64,000 bases of DNA from Mixophyes australis (GCA_036250195.1 JAVHZZ010000002.1:280508960-280572959); one strand, 5' to 3'. Positions 45,340-58,012 are shown, counted from the stretch's first letter. The notes: a model not told the origin generated them from the sequence alone. Numbers and translations are program-made.

Positions 45340-45910
45340 TGACATTAGGGATCCCATTATTTTGGGGGTGTTTAAAAAAGGTATAAATTACTACCACAAA
45401 AAAAATCAGCCAGGTACTCTGTTTCATAGTGGAGAAAAAAAAATAATGAAGTTGATGCTCGATTACTGCTGTACAGCATACATAATTTACACATTGTTAA
45501 CAACCATACCAAAAAAATGAACTAAACTGAGGCAATGGGATAAACCTCCCATACAGGAAATGAAACAAACAAACTGATGGGAAGGGGATTCCCTTTAGAG
45601 AGACCAAAACTGAAACTTTCCAGAGAAAGAGAGAGGGAGACACAGAAAGAGTAAATCATGGCAGCTGCTCATTTGATAGTCTTTTAAATACAGACTGCCA
45701 TATTACTATTTACTCAAAAACCATTATATTACATAGCTGAGACCACTTTACATTTGACATTAGGGATCCCATTTTTTGGGGGGTGTTTAAAAAATGTATA
45801 TATTACTACCACAAAAAAAATCAGCAGGGTACTCTGTTTCATAGTGAAGAAAAAAAATAATGAAGTTGATGCTGATGTTCGATTACTGTTGTACCGCATT
45901 TTCAAAAAAA
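45340..45910. repeat. Direct repeat of about 140 bp, 415 bp apart
   Basis: CATTAGGGATCCCATT, then GTATAAATTACTACCACAAA and AATAATGAAGTTGATGCT at 45343-45480, recurs at 45758-45900 with a few changes. The spacer is AT-rich and non-coding. I do not recognise the family. It could be a tandem duplication or two internal repeats of a transposon. Confidence 0.75.
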
Positions 45911-47320
45911 TCTGAGACGGGTGGTGGACAAATCATGTTTTTTTGGGTGATCTGATGTGGAATGACCCTGAGGCCAGTGCCAGCACAGCTATATTATATA
46001 CACTCAGTGTTACAGAGAAAACAATGCAGATGACGTGGCTTGCTTCTATAGGTCCAGACTTCAGGTGGGTCCAGTGTAAACAGGTCATAGGCTAGTTCAA
46101 ACAACCCCCTCCAAGGCTGAGGGTCAACATTCCAGATGATTCTCCTGCCCAGAAACTAGTTTGATCTAGTCTATTTACACATTACAGTCAGTATCACTTT
46201 AAGTATTTATTCCCTAACATCCCTAACTAGAGTATGCAATGTGTGATCTCTTCGGCGAAAGAACCGGACAACTGCTGATGAATAGGGGATTAAAATGATA
46301 CCAGACATTCCTATAACCTGGACCTTAAATAACACTAAAGTGTACTATCATAATATATAAACTAATAATAAACTAAATACTATCTGCACATAAATCACTG
46401 TGGAATGGAATCAATATAAATATGAAATATATAAATAACTAAATGTTGTAGTGCGAGTGTATGCGTGCGTATTTTACCGCGTTATCGCGCCATGCCATGT
46501 GTAGCGTGGCATACTGAGTGCAATCGCACGATAAAACAATATTAACTAATATACTTTCGCTTATCCAATTATACGACTTCGACAAAGGGTTCCACCAAGG
46601 TACCCTTAAAGAGAACATATAAAATATAGAAAAGATATGGCAATACGGCGCTAATCTCTTGTACATTGAAATTTACATAACGTATTGACAATTCTTCAGC
46701 AGGTATTGTAAACGTATAAGATCTATGAAATGCTCGGAACCCCATTGTATACTGATATATGAGTTATAATAAATCACAGTCTCACAGTATTGAGTCCGAA
46801 CGACATAGTTCTCAATCTCCAAGAGTTCACTTGCATACTGAATGTCACTCGATAATCACTTGAAATGATGTTAAGGAGAGCAGAAAAATAACCTCAAATA
46901 TAAAAATATAAAAGAAACAATGATGGTGTTGTATGTCCAGATATTACATGTATACACCCTGTGTCAACAATACCTCCACACTACAGGTGACAGAAAGGGT
47001 GTATCATCTCCAGGCTCCCAAGACAATGAAAGCCAGAATGTGAAACAACTGGATAGAAATTCAAATATAAAATATATTATGAGGGGATCTGTTTCACCTG
47101 TTATTCGGAGCCGCTCTTATAGATGCACTTACACAAATAAAGATTGAACAAGCATCAATGTAACTTTGACACTGGAATTTTCCAAACATTCTTTCTGGAC
47201 TCCTCTCCTCAAGCACTTCCAAATGTTGACATATTTCATTTATGTGAAAGACAGAAAGATAGAGGGAACAAACGGAATAACAGTGCTTCTTTTCTATGTA
47301 CATTTCTATGTACAAGAGAT
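45911..47320. other. Unassigned AT-rich stretch
   Basis: I see no convincing gene, MITE ends or LTR in this stretch. Short frames (75 codons or fewer) have no recognisable content. Confidence 0.4.
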
Positions 47321-47327
47321 TAGTGCC

Positions 47328-48330
47328 TGTGACAGGATGGACCGCCTATGTCACCCTGTCTGTTGTTGCTGGGAACTGGCTGGGCTTACTTTGCCACCGT
47401 GCCGTTTTGGTATCCCAAATGCGCCCTCTAACCACAGTATAAGAGGCTTACAAATGCTGCCACCACTGGATTCCTTACCTACATCCACAACTGGTTATTT
47501 TCTGGGTAACTGACGCTGCTAATGTACAGCGCTGCTGGTGCACCTGGGCTGGTACCCCTGACCTCTTCCTATGAATCAGGGTTACTGTGGATCACCCTTG
47601 GCCTATCACACTGGCCAGAGCTGCTGGGTAGCAGGCAGAGCGGGCAGAGCAGTGGTACTGGATGCTGGGTCCAAATCTCAGAACAGCCGGGAACGGATTA
47701 GAGTTGGGTCTAATCTGTAGGTCACAGGAATCAGCATAGTGAAGTTTCCAAGCAGGTCTTTGAAGCAAGTGCTGTTTATTTGCTCTTACACTGGTTAAAG
47801 GTACCAGTGATCAGGTCAGATGAAACAAGAACAACTTATAATACAAAACATTGCTGTTTTTATACATATATGGAGACTAGTCTTAGCAGGAGGTAATTCA
47901 TGCTCCTGTCTCTTTAACCAATCTGGGTTGATTCATGCAACCTGCACGCGAATCAACCCAGAGAGGTTTAACACCTTTAACATTGCTGCTAGTGGCAGGG
48001 AAGAGTATACCTCCCCCTGTCCATGAGCTTCCAGGGAGAGGGGGGTTTAGCCCACTCTCCTCCCCGGTGCCTTTCTGTCTGGGTGGGAGATTTATCTTTT
48101 GAATCTGACTTCCAGGGATCCCGGTGCAGCAGTCCCTGCCCTGTCGCTAGTTGAAGCTCTTTGAGATCCAACTAGGGACTTTACTAGCTTCCTTGTACCG
48201 CCAAAAGGCGCTGCACCTCCTGGACCTATTTGATTCCAGGAAGCTGGTTGTTAAGTCCCTCCAGCAGCCACTGAAGCTGTCTGCTGGAGAGTGAAGGGGA
48301 TCCAGGGCTGCCTCTGTAGCCCCAGCACAA
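47328..48330 (-). mobile_element. Possible LTR sequence, minus strand
   Basis: It begins TGTGACAGGATGGACC on the plus strand, and the minus strand has GAGCAAATAAACAGC, a polyadenylation-like signal, near 47780. The composition (GC-rich with CAGGGATCC, CCTCTCC runs) differs from the AT-rich surroundings. No partner LTR or target duplication was found and the right end is a guess. Confidence 0.35.
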
Positions 48331-48339
48331 GGTATGTAC

Positions 48340-49990
48340 TCTCTTTTTATTATACACATATATATTGCACATTTTACATTTACAGCCCACATATCTACAT
48401 TTAATACATATAGTTACAACCCCCTTCATAATACAGCAATATCAGTGAGCCCCTCCACATTACAGCACTACCCATAATCCCCTCCACATTAGCAATACCA
48501 ACCCCTCACCTACAACAATCCACTCCACACACACTACTGCAAAAGCACCTCCTCCACCACGAAACATTACAGCAACACCATCACCCTACCCTTTAATAAC
48601 ATCACTCTTCAGCTGCTCCACATTGCAACAATATCCCTCCACCTATCTACATTACATCAAGCAGCTACGTCACCCACACATTAATTTGAAACCATAGAAA
48701 CCTGCCCTTGTGACACTGCAAGATGTCTTGAGAGAACACAATATATGTATACAATATGTTTATAATTTGGAGCAAAAGAGAGAAAGGAAAGTGTGTATCC
48801 ATGAGGCACTCACTGATTGTTGCAAGTAAAAAATAAAAGATAAATCTTTATTAATATACATTAAAAATAATTCTCAAAAATTCAGGATACATAATGCCCA
48901 TATATTTATTTATTTTTAAAAGTTTTATTTTTGCAGGGTCATGATAACAACAGAGAATGATTGACAGAGTTCATACTATTAGCAAAAATAGTCAAAAAGT
49001 AACAAAGTCAACGACCAGCATAGAACATATGAAACGCTAAGTCAACCATACTTTTAATTTTAGCAGTAACGATTGTCCCAAAGTTTTTATAGAAAGAGGG
49101 AAGGAGGAAAGAGAGTATATAGAGGAGGAAAGGAGTGTGAAGAGAGAGAGAAGAGGGAGGAAAGTGAGAAGTGACTAGATCCATTGTTAGTTGGAGAGAA
49201 GTCCAAGAGTAATATGAGGTTTTAGAACTGACTTAAGTAAAAGGTGGGCACGCCTGAAAGAAGGGTAACCATAATGCCCATATATTAATGGGCCTTTTAT
49301 TAACAGATAGTTATATTAAAACTTATAGCAAAATAATAAAAATTGATGAATGAAAATATTTTAATACCAGTTAAAATGGCAGAAAAAAACTGTCAAACCA
49401 TGTTGCTGTTGCAGATTGTAAACTTCTATCTCACACAATTATGATCCGAATTTCATCTGCTTTGTTGTATAAAGATGTATAGCTGACCAATAAGTACCAA
49501 CAAACAATAAAATTTGGTATACCTTAATTCTCCATGTCTATAGTTATTATTGTTTGTGGGTTTTTTTTGTGATAAAGATCTGAGTAACCAAGTTAATTGA
49601 TTTTCCAGGAGGACTAAAGGCTCTATAAATTGACCAATGGTTTATTTATATTCCATTACTGATCTTGTAGGTCAATAGCCATATAGTATACTATATCCCA
49701 CTTCTAATTTGAAAATCTCAATAGATCCCCAAGCTTGATATTTATTTGGGTAGATATAGGGTTAATATTTAAATAACATATGGCTTGATTGGCTTGAATC
49801 TAATTAATTGTATAATAATTGAATATATAGTCAATTCTATTATCTCCCGTTCAATATGGCCCTGGGCTAGAGGAGGTTCGATTTCCTAATTTGTAAATCA
49901 CCCCACATGTATAACATTTAGGCATGCATACTCCCAGGCATACTGTGTATAGGGAATGAATACACCCTAATGGTAGGCAATGCAGCCATT
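48340..49990. other. Unassigned stretch, includes a purine-rich tract
   Basis: No gene is seen. Between about 49080 and 49190 there is a GA-rich tract (GAGGGAAGGAGGAAAGAGAG and similar). The rest is AT-rich with no clear repeat ends. Confidence 0.4.
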
Positions 49991-50004
49991 TCAACACTTT
50001 GGGC

Positions 50005-50175
50005 TAGATTCACTAAGCTGCGGGTTTGAGAAAGTGGAGATGTTGCCTATAGTAACCAATCAGATTCTATCTTTCATTTATTTAGTACCATCTACAAAAT
50101 GACAGCTAGAATCTGATTGGTTGCTATAGGCAAGATCCCCACTTTTTCAAACCCGCAGCTTAGTAAATCTAGCCC
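50005..50175. repeat. Palindromic MITE, GGGCTAGATTCACTAAGC ends
   Basis: GGGCTAGATTCACTAAGCTG at the left pairs with CAGCTTAGTAAATCTAGCCC at the right, with TTT on each flank. The arms extend about 75 bp through GGTTTGAGAAAGTGGAGATG and CCAATCAGATTCTA. It is the better-preserved sister of the element at 3362. A Harbinger-type origin is inferred from the GGG ends and the 3-bp flank. Confidence 0.8.
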
Positions 50176-50396
50176 TTTATCTCTTAAATCAGCTAAATAA
50201 TAGAAAATTTTAGGCAGAGCAGAACTTGTGTAGCAAGACGCCAACGTCTTAATCATGGCTTAATCATGGCAAAACATTTAAATACATTTATAATTACCTG
50301 CTAAAGTTAGTTGTCAAAATTGTGTACAGTTTCAAGAAAATATAAAAATGTCTGATGGTTTATTTAAATAGGGATATATCTGATGGCATTACCATA

Positions 50397-51268
50397 CTAA
50401 TCCTGTTCCAATTTCAAAGTGCCATCCTCAATTGGTGTATCACTGGCTACACTCGGGCTGTTCAGGCACACATCAGCAGAAATGCTGAAAGGGGCCTTTT
50501 TTATGGGTACACTATCAGAATGGTCATGATTACACATAGCACTTGTGGATGGACTCTTCTCAGGGATTGGTGTCATTTCTGAATCTGATGTGTCACGATT
50601 TTTGGTCAATTCTTTTATACCAAACCAGATGTCAAAATGTTGTGCTGACTCATCTGCATCATCCCTGGGTCTCTTGGAAAAGCTAAGTTTTTTCCTAGCA
50701 GCAGCTGCCTGAGAAACGGAAGGAAAAGACGCTGTCATGTCACGTACCACTTGAGCTGTCAACTTGCTCACCAAGAGCTCATTGCATTTCTTGAGATATG
50801 GGTCAGTTGGAAATAAAGAGAAGACACAGCTCTTAAACCGAGGATCAAACACAGTCGCCAAAATGCAGTGATCCGATTTCAAGATTTTGATAACTCTTGG
50901 ATCCTAGCGAAGCGAATAAAGTCCTTAATCTACAAGTTTGACATACTTAGCGTAATTGCTTTGCTTCACCTCCTCCTTCAATTTCTCAAGCTGCTTTTCC
51001 AGAAGTCTAATTAAGGAAATCACTTGTCTCAAGGTAGCAGTGTCTGAACTCACTTCACAGGTGACTATTTCAAATGGTTTCAGCACCTTGCACAACACGG
51101 AACGTATTCTCCACTGTGCTGAGCTAAAATACATTCCCCCTTCTTTCCCAATGTCATGGTTTGTAGAGTAAGCATGGATGGCTTTTTGCTGTTCCTCCAT
51201 CCTCAGAAGCATATAAAGGGTGGAATTCCACCTTGTTAGCACCTCTTGCTTCAGTTGGTGGCAGTATC
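50397..51268 (-). pseudogene. BED-hAT C-terminal half joined to an N-terminal piece
   Basis: From right to left it reads VLTRWNSTLYMLLRMEE, FSSAQWRIRSVLCKVLKPFE and LIRLLEKQLEKLKEE, a stop, then SDHCILATVFDPRFKS, SQAAAARKKLSFSKRPR and DIWFGIKELTKNR. These match 24750-25370 of the 22-kb copy. The frame then runs straight into SDSEMTPIPEKSPSTSAM and SVASDTPIEDGTLKLEQD, which belong near the N-terminus (23180-23360 there). The dimerisation domain is absent. The fragment order is thus permuted relative to the full copy. It is inactive. Confidence 0.88.
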
Positions 51269-51517
51269 ATCCCGATTAATGTATTTAATGGGTGGGGGGG
51301 TAAAGAAAGAAACTTTTTAAATTTTTCTTTTCATTAATGACTATAGCTTTAACAGGTAACAATTTGTTTTCCATGTGTTCGCCTGGGATTTTATAATCTA
51401 CTATGTATTGGACATATCCCGCAGTATATTGTGTCTGTCAGTGCAGAGCGTACCTACACCCATATTCAACAAGAGACATTTCTTTAAATCCCCCTGTAGC
51501 TGAATATGTCCAGTTTG

Positions 51518-52195
51518 TTACGAGCCGCGGCGGTGCCCAGCCGCCGCGACTCTCCTACCTGCGTCCCGGCCGTCGCTATGGCGACCAGGACATCACTTCC
51601 GCCTATGACCCGGCCGTTGCCGGGGCAACGGAGGGACGCTTCAGCGCTGCGTTCCAGCAATGAGAAGCCGGGCGCATGCGCCCACCAATATTACTAGCCT
51701 GCGGGCTAATGAATTTAGGTGCAGGGGGCTGGGTATTATCAGAGCCAGGCTCTGATTGGCTGTCCTCACTATTTAAGGCAATGAGGTCTGCTACCTCATT
51801 GCCGGTTATAGCTTCTGTGCTCCAGTCTGCTGACCTGCTAGTTCCTGTTCCTGTATTCTGATACCACTACTGACTCCCCGTGTATGACCCTTGGCTTTGA
51901 ATTGGACTTCGCTCGTGTTTCCTGTGACCCTGATCTCTGGCCTGCTTACCGGTTCTGCTATTTGCCTGTGACCCCTGACCTCAGCTTATTTACCGATACT
52001 GTTGTCTGCTGCCGGCCCTTGACCTCTGCGTGGACCTGACTCTTCTTGCCTGGGTTCTCACCAGCCGGTACACACTTCACGACCCTCTGTCAGTCTGCGG
52101 CCCAGTCTGTCCCCACCATCAGGGGCTCCAGTGAACACCTGATTGGCAGAGTAGATTCCGGGTTGTGTTGTGCCGGCTGGAGGGGTTCCTAACAT
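51518..52195 (+). mobile_element. Gypsy-like solo LTR
   Basis: It runs from TGTTACGAGCCGCGG to GGGGTTCCTAACA, TG...CA, about 680 bp. Flanks CAGTT and TAGTT give a near-perfect 5-bp duplication. The right end (GGTTCCTAACA) equals the end of the gypsy LTR at 36984-45133 in transcription orientation, and CCACCATCAGGGGC / GGTACACACTTCACGACC correspond to its R-U5 area. The U3 (CGCCGCGACTC, GTCGCTATGGCGACC) differs, so it is a related subfamily. TATTTAAGG near 51772 may be its TATA box. Confidence 0.82.
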
Positions 52196-53330
52196 AGTTT
52201 TTGTGAGTTTAAAAAAAAAAGCACCTTAAGTTAATTTTACGTTCACAGTGTGTTTTTATAGTCTATATTGCATACAGTTGTTCTGTGACAGCTACAGACA
52301 CACATACGTCCACTTCTTAATTCAATGACTATATCATGTCAGTTAGCTTTATCAATCAACATTTACACCTGCACTGTAGTTGGAGCAAATGATACGGATG
52401 AAACCCAGTGTACTTATGAGAAACCTAGGACTTGAATCAGCTGCATCTGCGTTGGAACACACTTACTGTTCATGACTAGTAAGTGTGATAATCCACATTT
52501 ATTATCCCCAATCATGTGCCCCCAGCCGTAGTTTCCTCGGTCCACACTGGCCCTCTTTCCCTGACTCTCCTCGGACCGCTACCTTGTACCACCGGTCTCA
52601 CCCAATCTCCTGACCCCTGGACCCATCTGCTTATTTGCCTTCCGGGACTGATTTCTGAACTAGGCGTATCGTCCCTCTGGAACTCTGCTCCTTCCTTACC
52701 ACTGGAGCCCTCAGTCTATTCCGTCTTCTGCGCCTACCTCCTAATCGCTGGACCCCTTCGATCTGCTCCTGCAACTACCTAGATTCCTCAGACTTGATTG
52801 GTACCTGCTACTATTCTACCGGATTTTATCTTAACCTGTTATTATTTTTACCTGATATTTTTTATATTATTATTTTTACCTGATATTATTTTACCTGCCA
52901 TTATTTTGTTTTTTGTCCTGATTTTACACTTACCTGTTACTATTTTTACCTGTTTTATTCTTACCTGCTTCATTGTCCTGATTATCTCTCTGGCCTGTTG
53001 TTCAATACCTTCCACGCCCTAACTTTGTTACTGTCTTCCACATTGCTATTGTATTCCACATTGCTATTGTATTCCACATTGCTATTGTATTCCACATTGC
53101 TCTTGTCTCCCTGTTATTTTTCTTCCTGTTATTCTCTGTCCTCTTTATCTCACTGTTCTGTTACGCCTTGCCTCCCTTGCCCTATTTTCTGTTCTTGTCT
53201 CCCTAGCCCTCCTTGCCTTTTCTCTGCCCCGTCATACTAGGCCTCTCTAACCGACCTCATCCCTTTCGACCCTGCTCTCCCTTCCTCCTCTCTTCACCCG
53301 CTTTCACACCCTCCCTTCTCTCACCCTACC

Positions 53331-54686
53331 ATGCCTCCCTGCTCTCGATCCATACCCATACTCTCCCCCCGCCCTACCTCTCCTCCCCACCCTCCCCCGC
53401 GCACTGCCCATCTTGCTAACCTCATCCCCATCTCCCCCCTCTCCTCTCCCCCTTTCTCATGCGCCCTCTGGAATGCTAGATCAGTCCGTAACAAACTGAC
53501 TGCTATCCACGACCTCTTTTTATCCAACTCCCTTAACCTTCTTGCCATTACTGAAACCTGGCTCTCCGATTCTGACACCACCTCCCCCGCTGCCCTCTCC
53601 TATGGTGGCCTCTCCTTCACCCACTCCAACAGGCCTGGTGCCCGCCCAGGCGGTGGAGTTGGCCTCCTCCTCTCCTCCACCTGTACTTTTCGTGTCATTC
53701 CCCCTGAACCCTCCCTCTCCTTCTCCTCCTTTGAAGCACACTCCATCCGCCTCTTCTACCCCATCCATCTCTGTGTCACTGTCATCTACCGCCCCCCTGG
53801 CCCCACCTCCCTCTTCCTTGACAACTTTGCTGCCTGGCTTCCTCACCACCTCCCTTCCATCATCCTCGGCGACTTTAACTTCCCCATGGACAATCCCACA
53901 GACCCTGCTTCCAGCAAATTACTCACCCTTTCTTCCTCCCTTGGTCTTACCCAATGGACCTCCTCCTCTACCCACTGCCTTGGTCACTCCCTTGATCTGG
54001 TCTTCTCCTACCTATGTAGTCTCTCTGACTTCTCCATCTCTCCCTTTCCTCTATCCGATCACCATCTCCTCTTCTTCTCTCTCTCCTCCTCTCCTGCTCC
54101 CCTCCCCCTGCCCAAACCTACTCTGTCCAGACGCAACCTTGACGCCCTTAACCCGGCATCTCTGTCCTCCTCTCTCGATACCCTCCTTTCTCCCCTTTCC
54201 TCCCTGGCCTGCCCCAACCAGGCGGTCTCCCTCTACAATCACACCCTCACCTCTGCTCTGGACGCGGTCGCCCCTGCCCACTCCGTCCACCCTCGCTGCT
54301 CCAAACCCCAAACCTGGCACTCCAAATTTACCCGCTTCCTCCAAAAATGCTCCCGTACCGCTGAACGCCACTGGAGAAAATCCCGCCCCCTGGCTGACTT
54401 CCTCCACTTCAAATTCATCCTTGCATCCTACAGCTCTGCCCTCTCACTCGCTAAACAATCTTTCTTTAAGTCCCTCATCTCTTCCCAATCCTCTAACCCC
54501 CGCCGTCTCTTCGCCACCTTCAGCACTCTCCTGGCCACACCCCCGCCTCCCACCCCCTCCTCCCTGACCTCCTCTGACTTCGCCTCCTTTTTCTCCTTTA
54601 AAATTGAGGCCCTCCGACTTGAAATCTCCTCCTCCATTCTCTCATCCACCCCCCCCCCCCCCCACTTTTCCATCCTCCCCCCCTAG
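53331..54686 (+). pseudogene. L2 apurinic-like endonuclease domain
   Basis: The frame of 451 codons opens with a Pro/Ser-rich stretch and then the EEP-family endonuclease that nicks target DNA. It shows CALWNARSVRNK (Asn), LAITETWLSD (catalytic Glu), CVTVIYRPPG, SIILGDFNFP (Asp, Asn), LGHSLDLVF and PLSDHHLLFF (terminal Asp-His). All catalytic positions are present. The linker follows with RHWRKSRPLADF and SLAKQSFFKSLI. The frame ends in a run of about 17 C residues near 54650, where slippage has shifted the frame from the reverse transcriptase. The true start codon is uncertain because the upstream region is open in places. Confidence 0.88.
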
Positions 54687-54931
54687 CCACCTTCCCCTCC
54701 ACTCCTTCCGCCCCACCACGGGCGAGGAAGTCTACTCTCTCATTTCATCCTCCCCCCCTCTACCTGACCCCTGGATCCCATCCCCTCCCACCTTCTTCGC
54801 TCCCTTTCCCCCACCACCTGCTCCCACCTCGCTCACCTCTATAATCTTTCCCTCTCCACTGGCATCTTCCCCTCCTCCTTCAAACATGCTCTCGTATCCC
54901 CCATTCTAAAGAAACCTAATCTCGACCCCAC

Positions 54932-56233
54932 TTCTCCCTCTATCGCCCCATATCTCTTCTCCCCTTTGCCTCCAAAATTCTCGAGAGGCTCGTCTGCAGC
55001 CGTCTCTCCTCCTACCTTTCTGAACACTCCCTCCTTGATCCTCTCCAGTCTGGTTTCCGCCCCCTTCACTCCACTGAAACTGCCCTGGCTAAAGTCACCA
55101 ATGATCTCCTCTCTGCTAAAGCCAGGGGCCACTTCTCCCTTCTTATCCTCCTCGATCTCTCAGCAGCCGTCGACACCGTGGACCACCCCCTCCTCCTCCA
55201 CACCCTCCAGTCCTTTGGCCTCTCCGGCCCTGTCCTGTCCTGGTTCACCTCTTACCTTTCGGACCGTTCCTTCTCCGTCACCACCTCTGGGTCTCTCTCC
55301 CCCCCGTCCACCCTTCCATTCGGGGTCCCTCAGGGCTCTGTTTTAGGACCCTTACTCTTCTTTCTATACACCTCTTCCCTGGGTGAACTCATCAGCTCCT
55401 ACGGCCTCAATTACGACCTCTACGCTGATGACACTCAACTTTACCTCTCCTCTCCTGATCTCTCTCCCTCCCTCCTCTCTAGGGTGTCCGCCTGCCTCTC
55501 TGCCATCTCCTCCTGGATGTCCTCTCGATTCTTTCCTCCCCCTCACACCTCGCCCCCTTCTGACCTCTCTATCACTGTCGACAACACCTCTATCTCCCCT
55601 GTCCCCCAACTTCGCTGCCTCGGTGTCATCCTCGACTCCTCTCTCTCCTTTGGCCCCCACATTCTCTCTCTTGCTAAATCCTGCCGCTTCCAGCTGCGCA
55701 ACATCGCTCGCATCCGGCCCTTCCTCTCCCAAGATGCCACCAAATGTCTTATTCACTCTCTGATCATCTCCCGCTTGGACTACTGCAACCTCCTCCTTAC
55801 TGGCCTCCCCCACTCTCATCTCGCTACCCTTCGATCTGTACTTAACGCAGCCGCTAGGCTCATCTTCCTTTCTCGCCGCTCCTCTTCTGTCTCCCCCCTC
55901 TACCAATCCCTTCACTGGCTCCCCTTCCCCTACAGAATCCTGTTCAAGCTCCTCACTCTTACATACAAGGCCCTCGCCAACTCCACTGCACCCTACATCT
56001 CCACTCTCCTCTCTATTCATGCTCCATCCCGCCCTCTCCGTTCTGCCAATGACCGTCGCCTCTCTTCCCCCCTGATCACCTCCTCCCATGCGCGTATCCA
56101 AGACGTCGCCCGTGCTGCCCCCCTCCACTGGAAAAAGCTCCCTCCCTCCATCAGAACTTCCCCTAATCTGTCCAGTTTCAAACAGGCTTTAAAAACCCAC
56201 CTTTTTCTTAAAGCCTTCCAGTCTCCCACTTAA
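54932..56233 (+). pseudogene. L2 reverse transcriptase
   Basis: The frame is open from [18 protein letters not shown] (54938) through [34 protein letters not shown] (Phe replaced by Val), [13 protein letters not shown] and [15 protein letters not shown] (catalytic YADD at about 55420) to the C-terminal [12 protein letters not shown] and [11 protein letters not shown] blocks, stopping at 56233. Part of the thumb is deleted: after SSWMSSRF the text jumps to PPPHTSPP, where the old copy at 10080 keeps [12 protein letters not shown]. The upstream junction with the endonuclease is shifted twice (about 54650 and 54930). It is close to intact but not active as it stands. Confidence 0.9.
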
Positions 56234-56934
56234 CTACCTTTTCTTCTGCCTCTTCCTCCCCCCTTATCCTTATCCTCCGTTCCTCCATCTCTCCCCCGTG
56301 TCTCTCTGTCTGTCTACCCCACCCCTTAGATTGTACGCTCCTTTGAGCAGGGTATTCTCTCCTCCTGTCTTCACCACTGTTAACTCTGCTCTCCAGCTAC
56401 TTAGCCCTCCTCCTTGAGGACCCTCTTTCCCGCGTCCCCTCTCGCTCCCTCCTCTCCCCTCTAGGGGTCTCCCTGTCATCCGTGCCTTCCCTCTTGGACT
56501 CCGTCGTTGGTGGACCTTCCCCTCTCCCCTCCTCCACCCCTCTAGCGGTGCTTTGAGCTCACTGAGTTACTGTGATTATTGTTTACTGTACTGTGCTGTC
56601 TCACCTCGTATTGTAATCTCGTTTGTCCCTGTACGGCGCTACGGACACCTAGTGGCGCCCTATAAATAAAAATTAATAATAATAATAATAATGACTACGT
56701 TAGTCTGCCCCTTCCCTCCCTCATTCCACTTTTCAAGTCCTAGGCAGTCGTAAATGTCATTTTTGTTCATACATAAATGACACATAATTGTGTTGAATAG
56801 AGTAAAATAAATTTATAGGCATGTGCAGAGCTGTTTCACGCAATATACACTACGCAAATGGACATATATCTGTCCATAAATCAGGCCCAATGTATCCAAA
56901 GATATGCTTTCCTGTAGAAAGAGCGCCTGGAAGG

Positions 56935-57507
56935 TAGAAATGGTGACCTGATTACTGGTACCTCCTAGGGACCTATAAAATTCAAGTCCTTTTGCAGGGA
57001 GAACTTGTCTATTTGGCCCATGCTAAACAGGGAACGTCGCTGTGAGGATACCACCCTTAGCTGGGATGGCAGTTACCCTCTGTGGGATTCAACTTACTCG
57101 GGTAGACCAGAAAATATCCAAAATAAGACTTTATTACGACAGCACACCACAAGACGTTCACAAGTTACAGGGTAAATGGTAGCATGTATCCTCCAGCAGC
57201 CTCTTGCAGTCAGCACTCCAAAGTAATAACCTTGGCCTCTTTCAGAGTCTTATCCTCCTGCAATATTACCACTACCGATTAGCAAAACAGTTATGGTGTT
57301 GCTCAGACTGGGTTACTGGCTCACACCAACCCTGTCCTGGTAGGGTTTCCTCCAGCAGCACCACGATGCCTGGGACAAAGTCCTGTTCGCTGATGTCTTG
57401 TACACCAGGATCCTCTCCCTATATTCTTCACTGTATACACAGGAAGTAGGGTCAAATGTCTCAAACATCCCCCTTACTGCAGGGTCTCTCAGTGGACACT
57501 TTAGCTG
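56935..57507 (-). repeat. Possible LTR-derived sequence
   Basis: Mixed-composition DNA with a minus-strand AATAAA (in AATAAAGTCTTATTTTGG, about 57130) and repeated CTCCAGCAG words. It resembles the 47.3-48.3 kb stretch in style but has no clear ends. I see no gene in it. Confidence 0.25.
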
Positions 57508-58012
57508 TTAAGCTAGGTACACACTACAGAAATTTCAACCAACTTTTTATGCAGAGCGATTTTACATGCGATCGATGGTCCGATCGCTCGGTCCATGGAC
57601 TGCATACACACTAGCCTTGTTTAGGACGATAAAGGGAAGAGCGGACGTCCCTTTAGCGACTTTCTACAGCCATGTTGTCGTGAGCAATGATTGCAATTTC
57701 GTACACACTGAAGCAACATTTGCGGGGGATGTAACGATATACCAAAGACATTAGCCTAAAGGGGCAGAGCTTTCACTATAGTTAACACCCAAAGCTTCAT
57801 AAAAGCGAAGGCAGCACTGTCTCTTCATTCATTCATATTTAATAGAAGTTTAGTAAGATACATAAAATTTAGAAAAACATTAAACTGCTAAAGTACAATG
57901 CAATGATTATTCCCTAATAATAAAATCCCTTCGTATGTAATGGAATGCTCCATTCTCGGCGTGCATCATCGCTGATTGGTCTACAGCAGAAACGAACACC
58001 CATGTCTGAGTG

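Larger units (their letters stand above)
52500..56692 (+). mobile_element. L2-type LINE with endonuclease and RT, young-looking
   Basis: A C/T-rich leader (from about 52500; boundary uncertain) precedes an endonuclease frame (53331-54650) and a reverse-transcriptase frame (54932-56233). The 3' end carries TAGATTGTACGCTCC, TGTACGGCGCTACGGACACC, TATAAATAAAAATTAA and a (TAA)n tail to 56692, the L2 end also seen at 11155. L2 elements retrotranspose by target-primed reverse transcription. The coding strand is strikingly pyrimidine-rich. It is the most complete LINE in the window. Confidence 0.9.

Noticed and set aside
47328..48330. Full LTR retrotransposon boundaries
   Set aside because: No second LTR, target duplication or internal coding region was found, so only a low-confidence LTR-like call was kept.
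53542..56128. Long alternative frames (341 codons plus strand, 254 codons minus strand) over the L2 element
   Set aside because: They shadow the endonuclease and reverse-transcriptase frames, which carry the catalytic motifs; the C-rich composition lacks stops in other frames.
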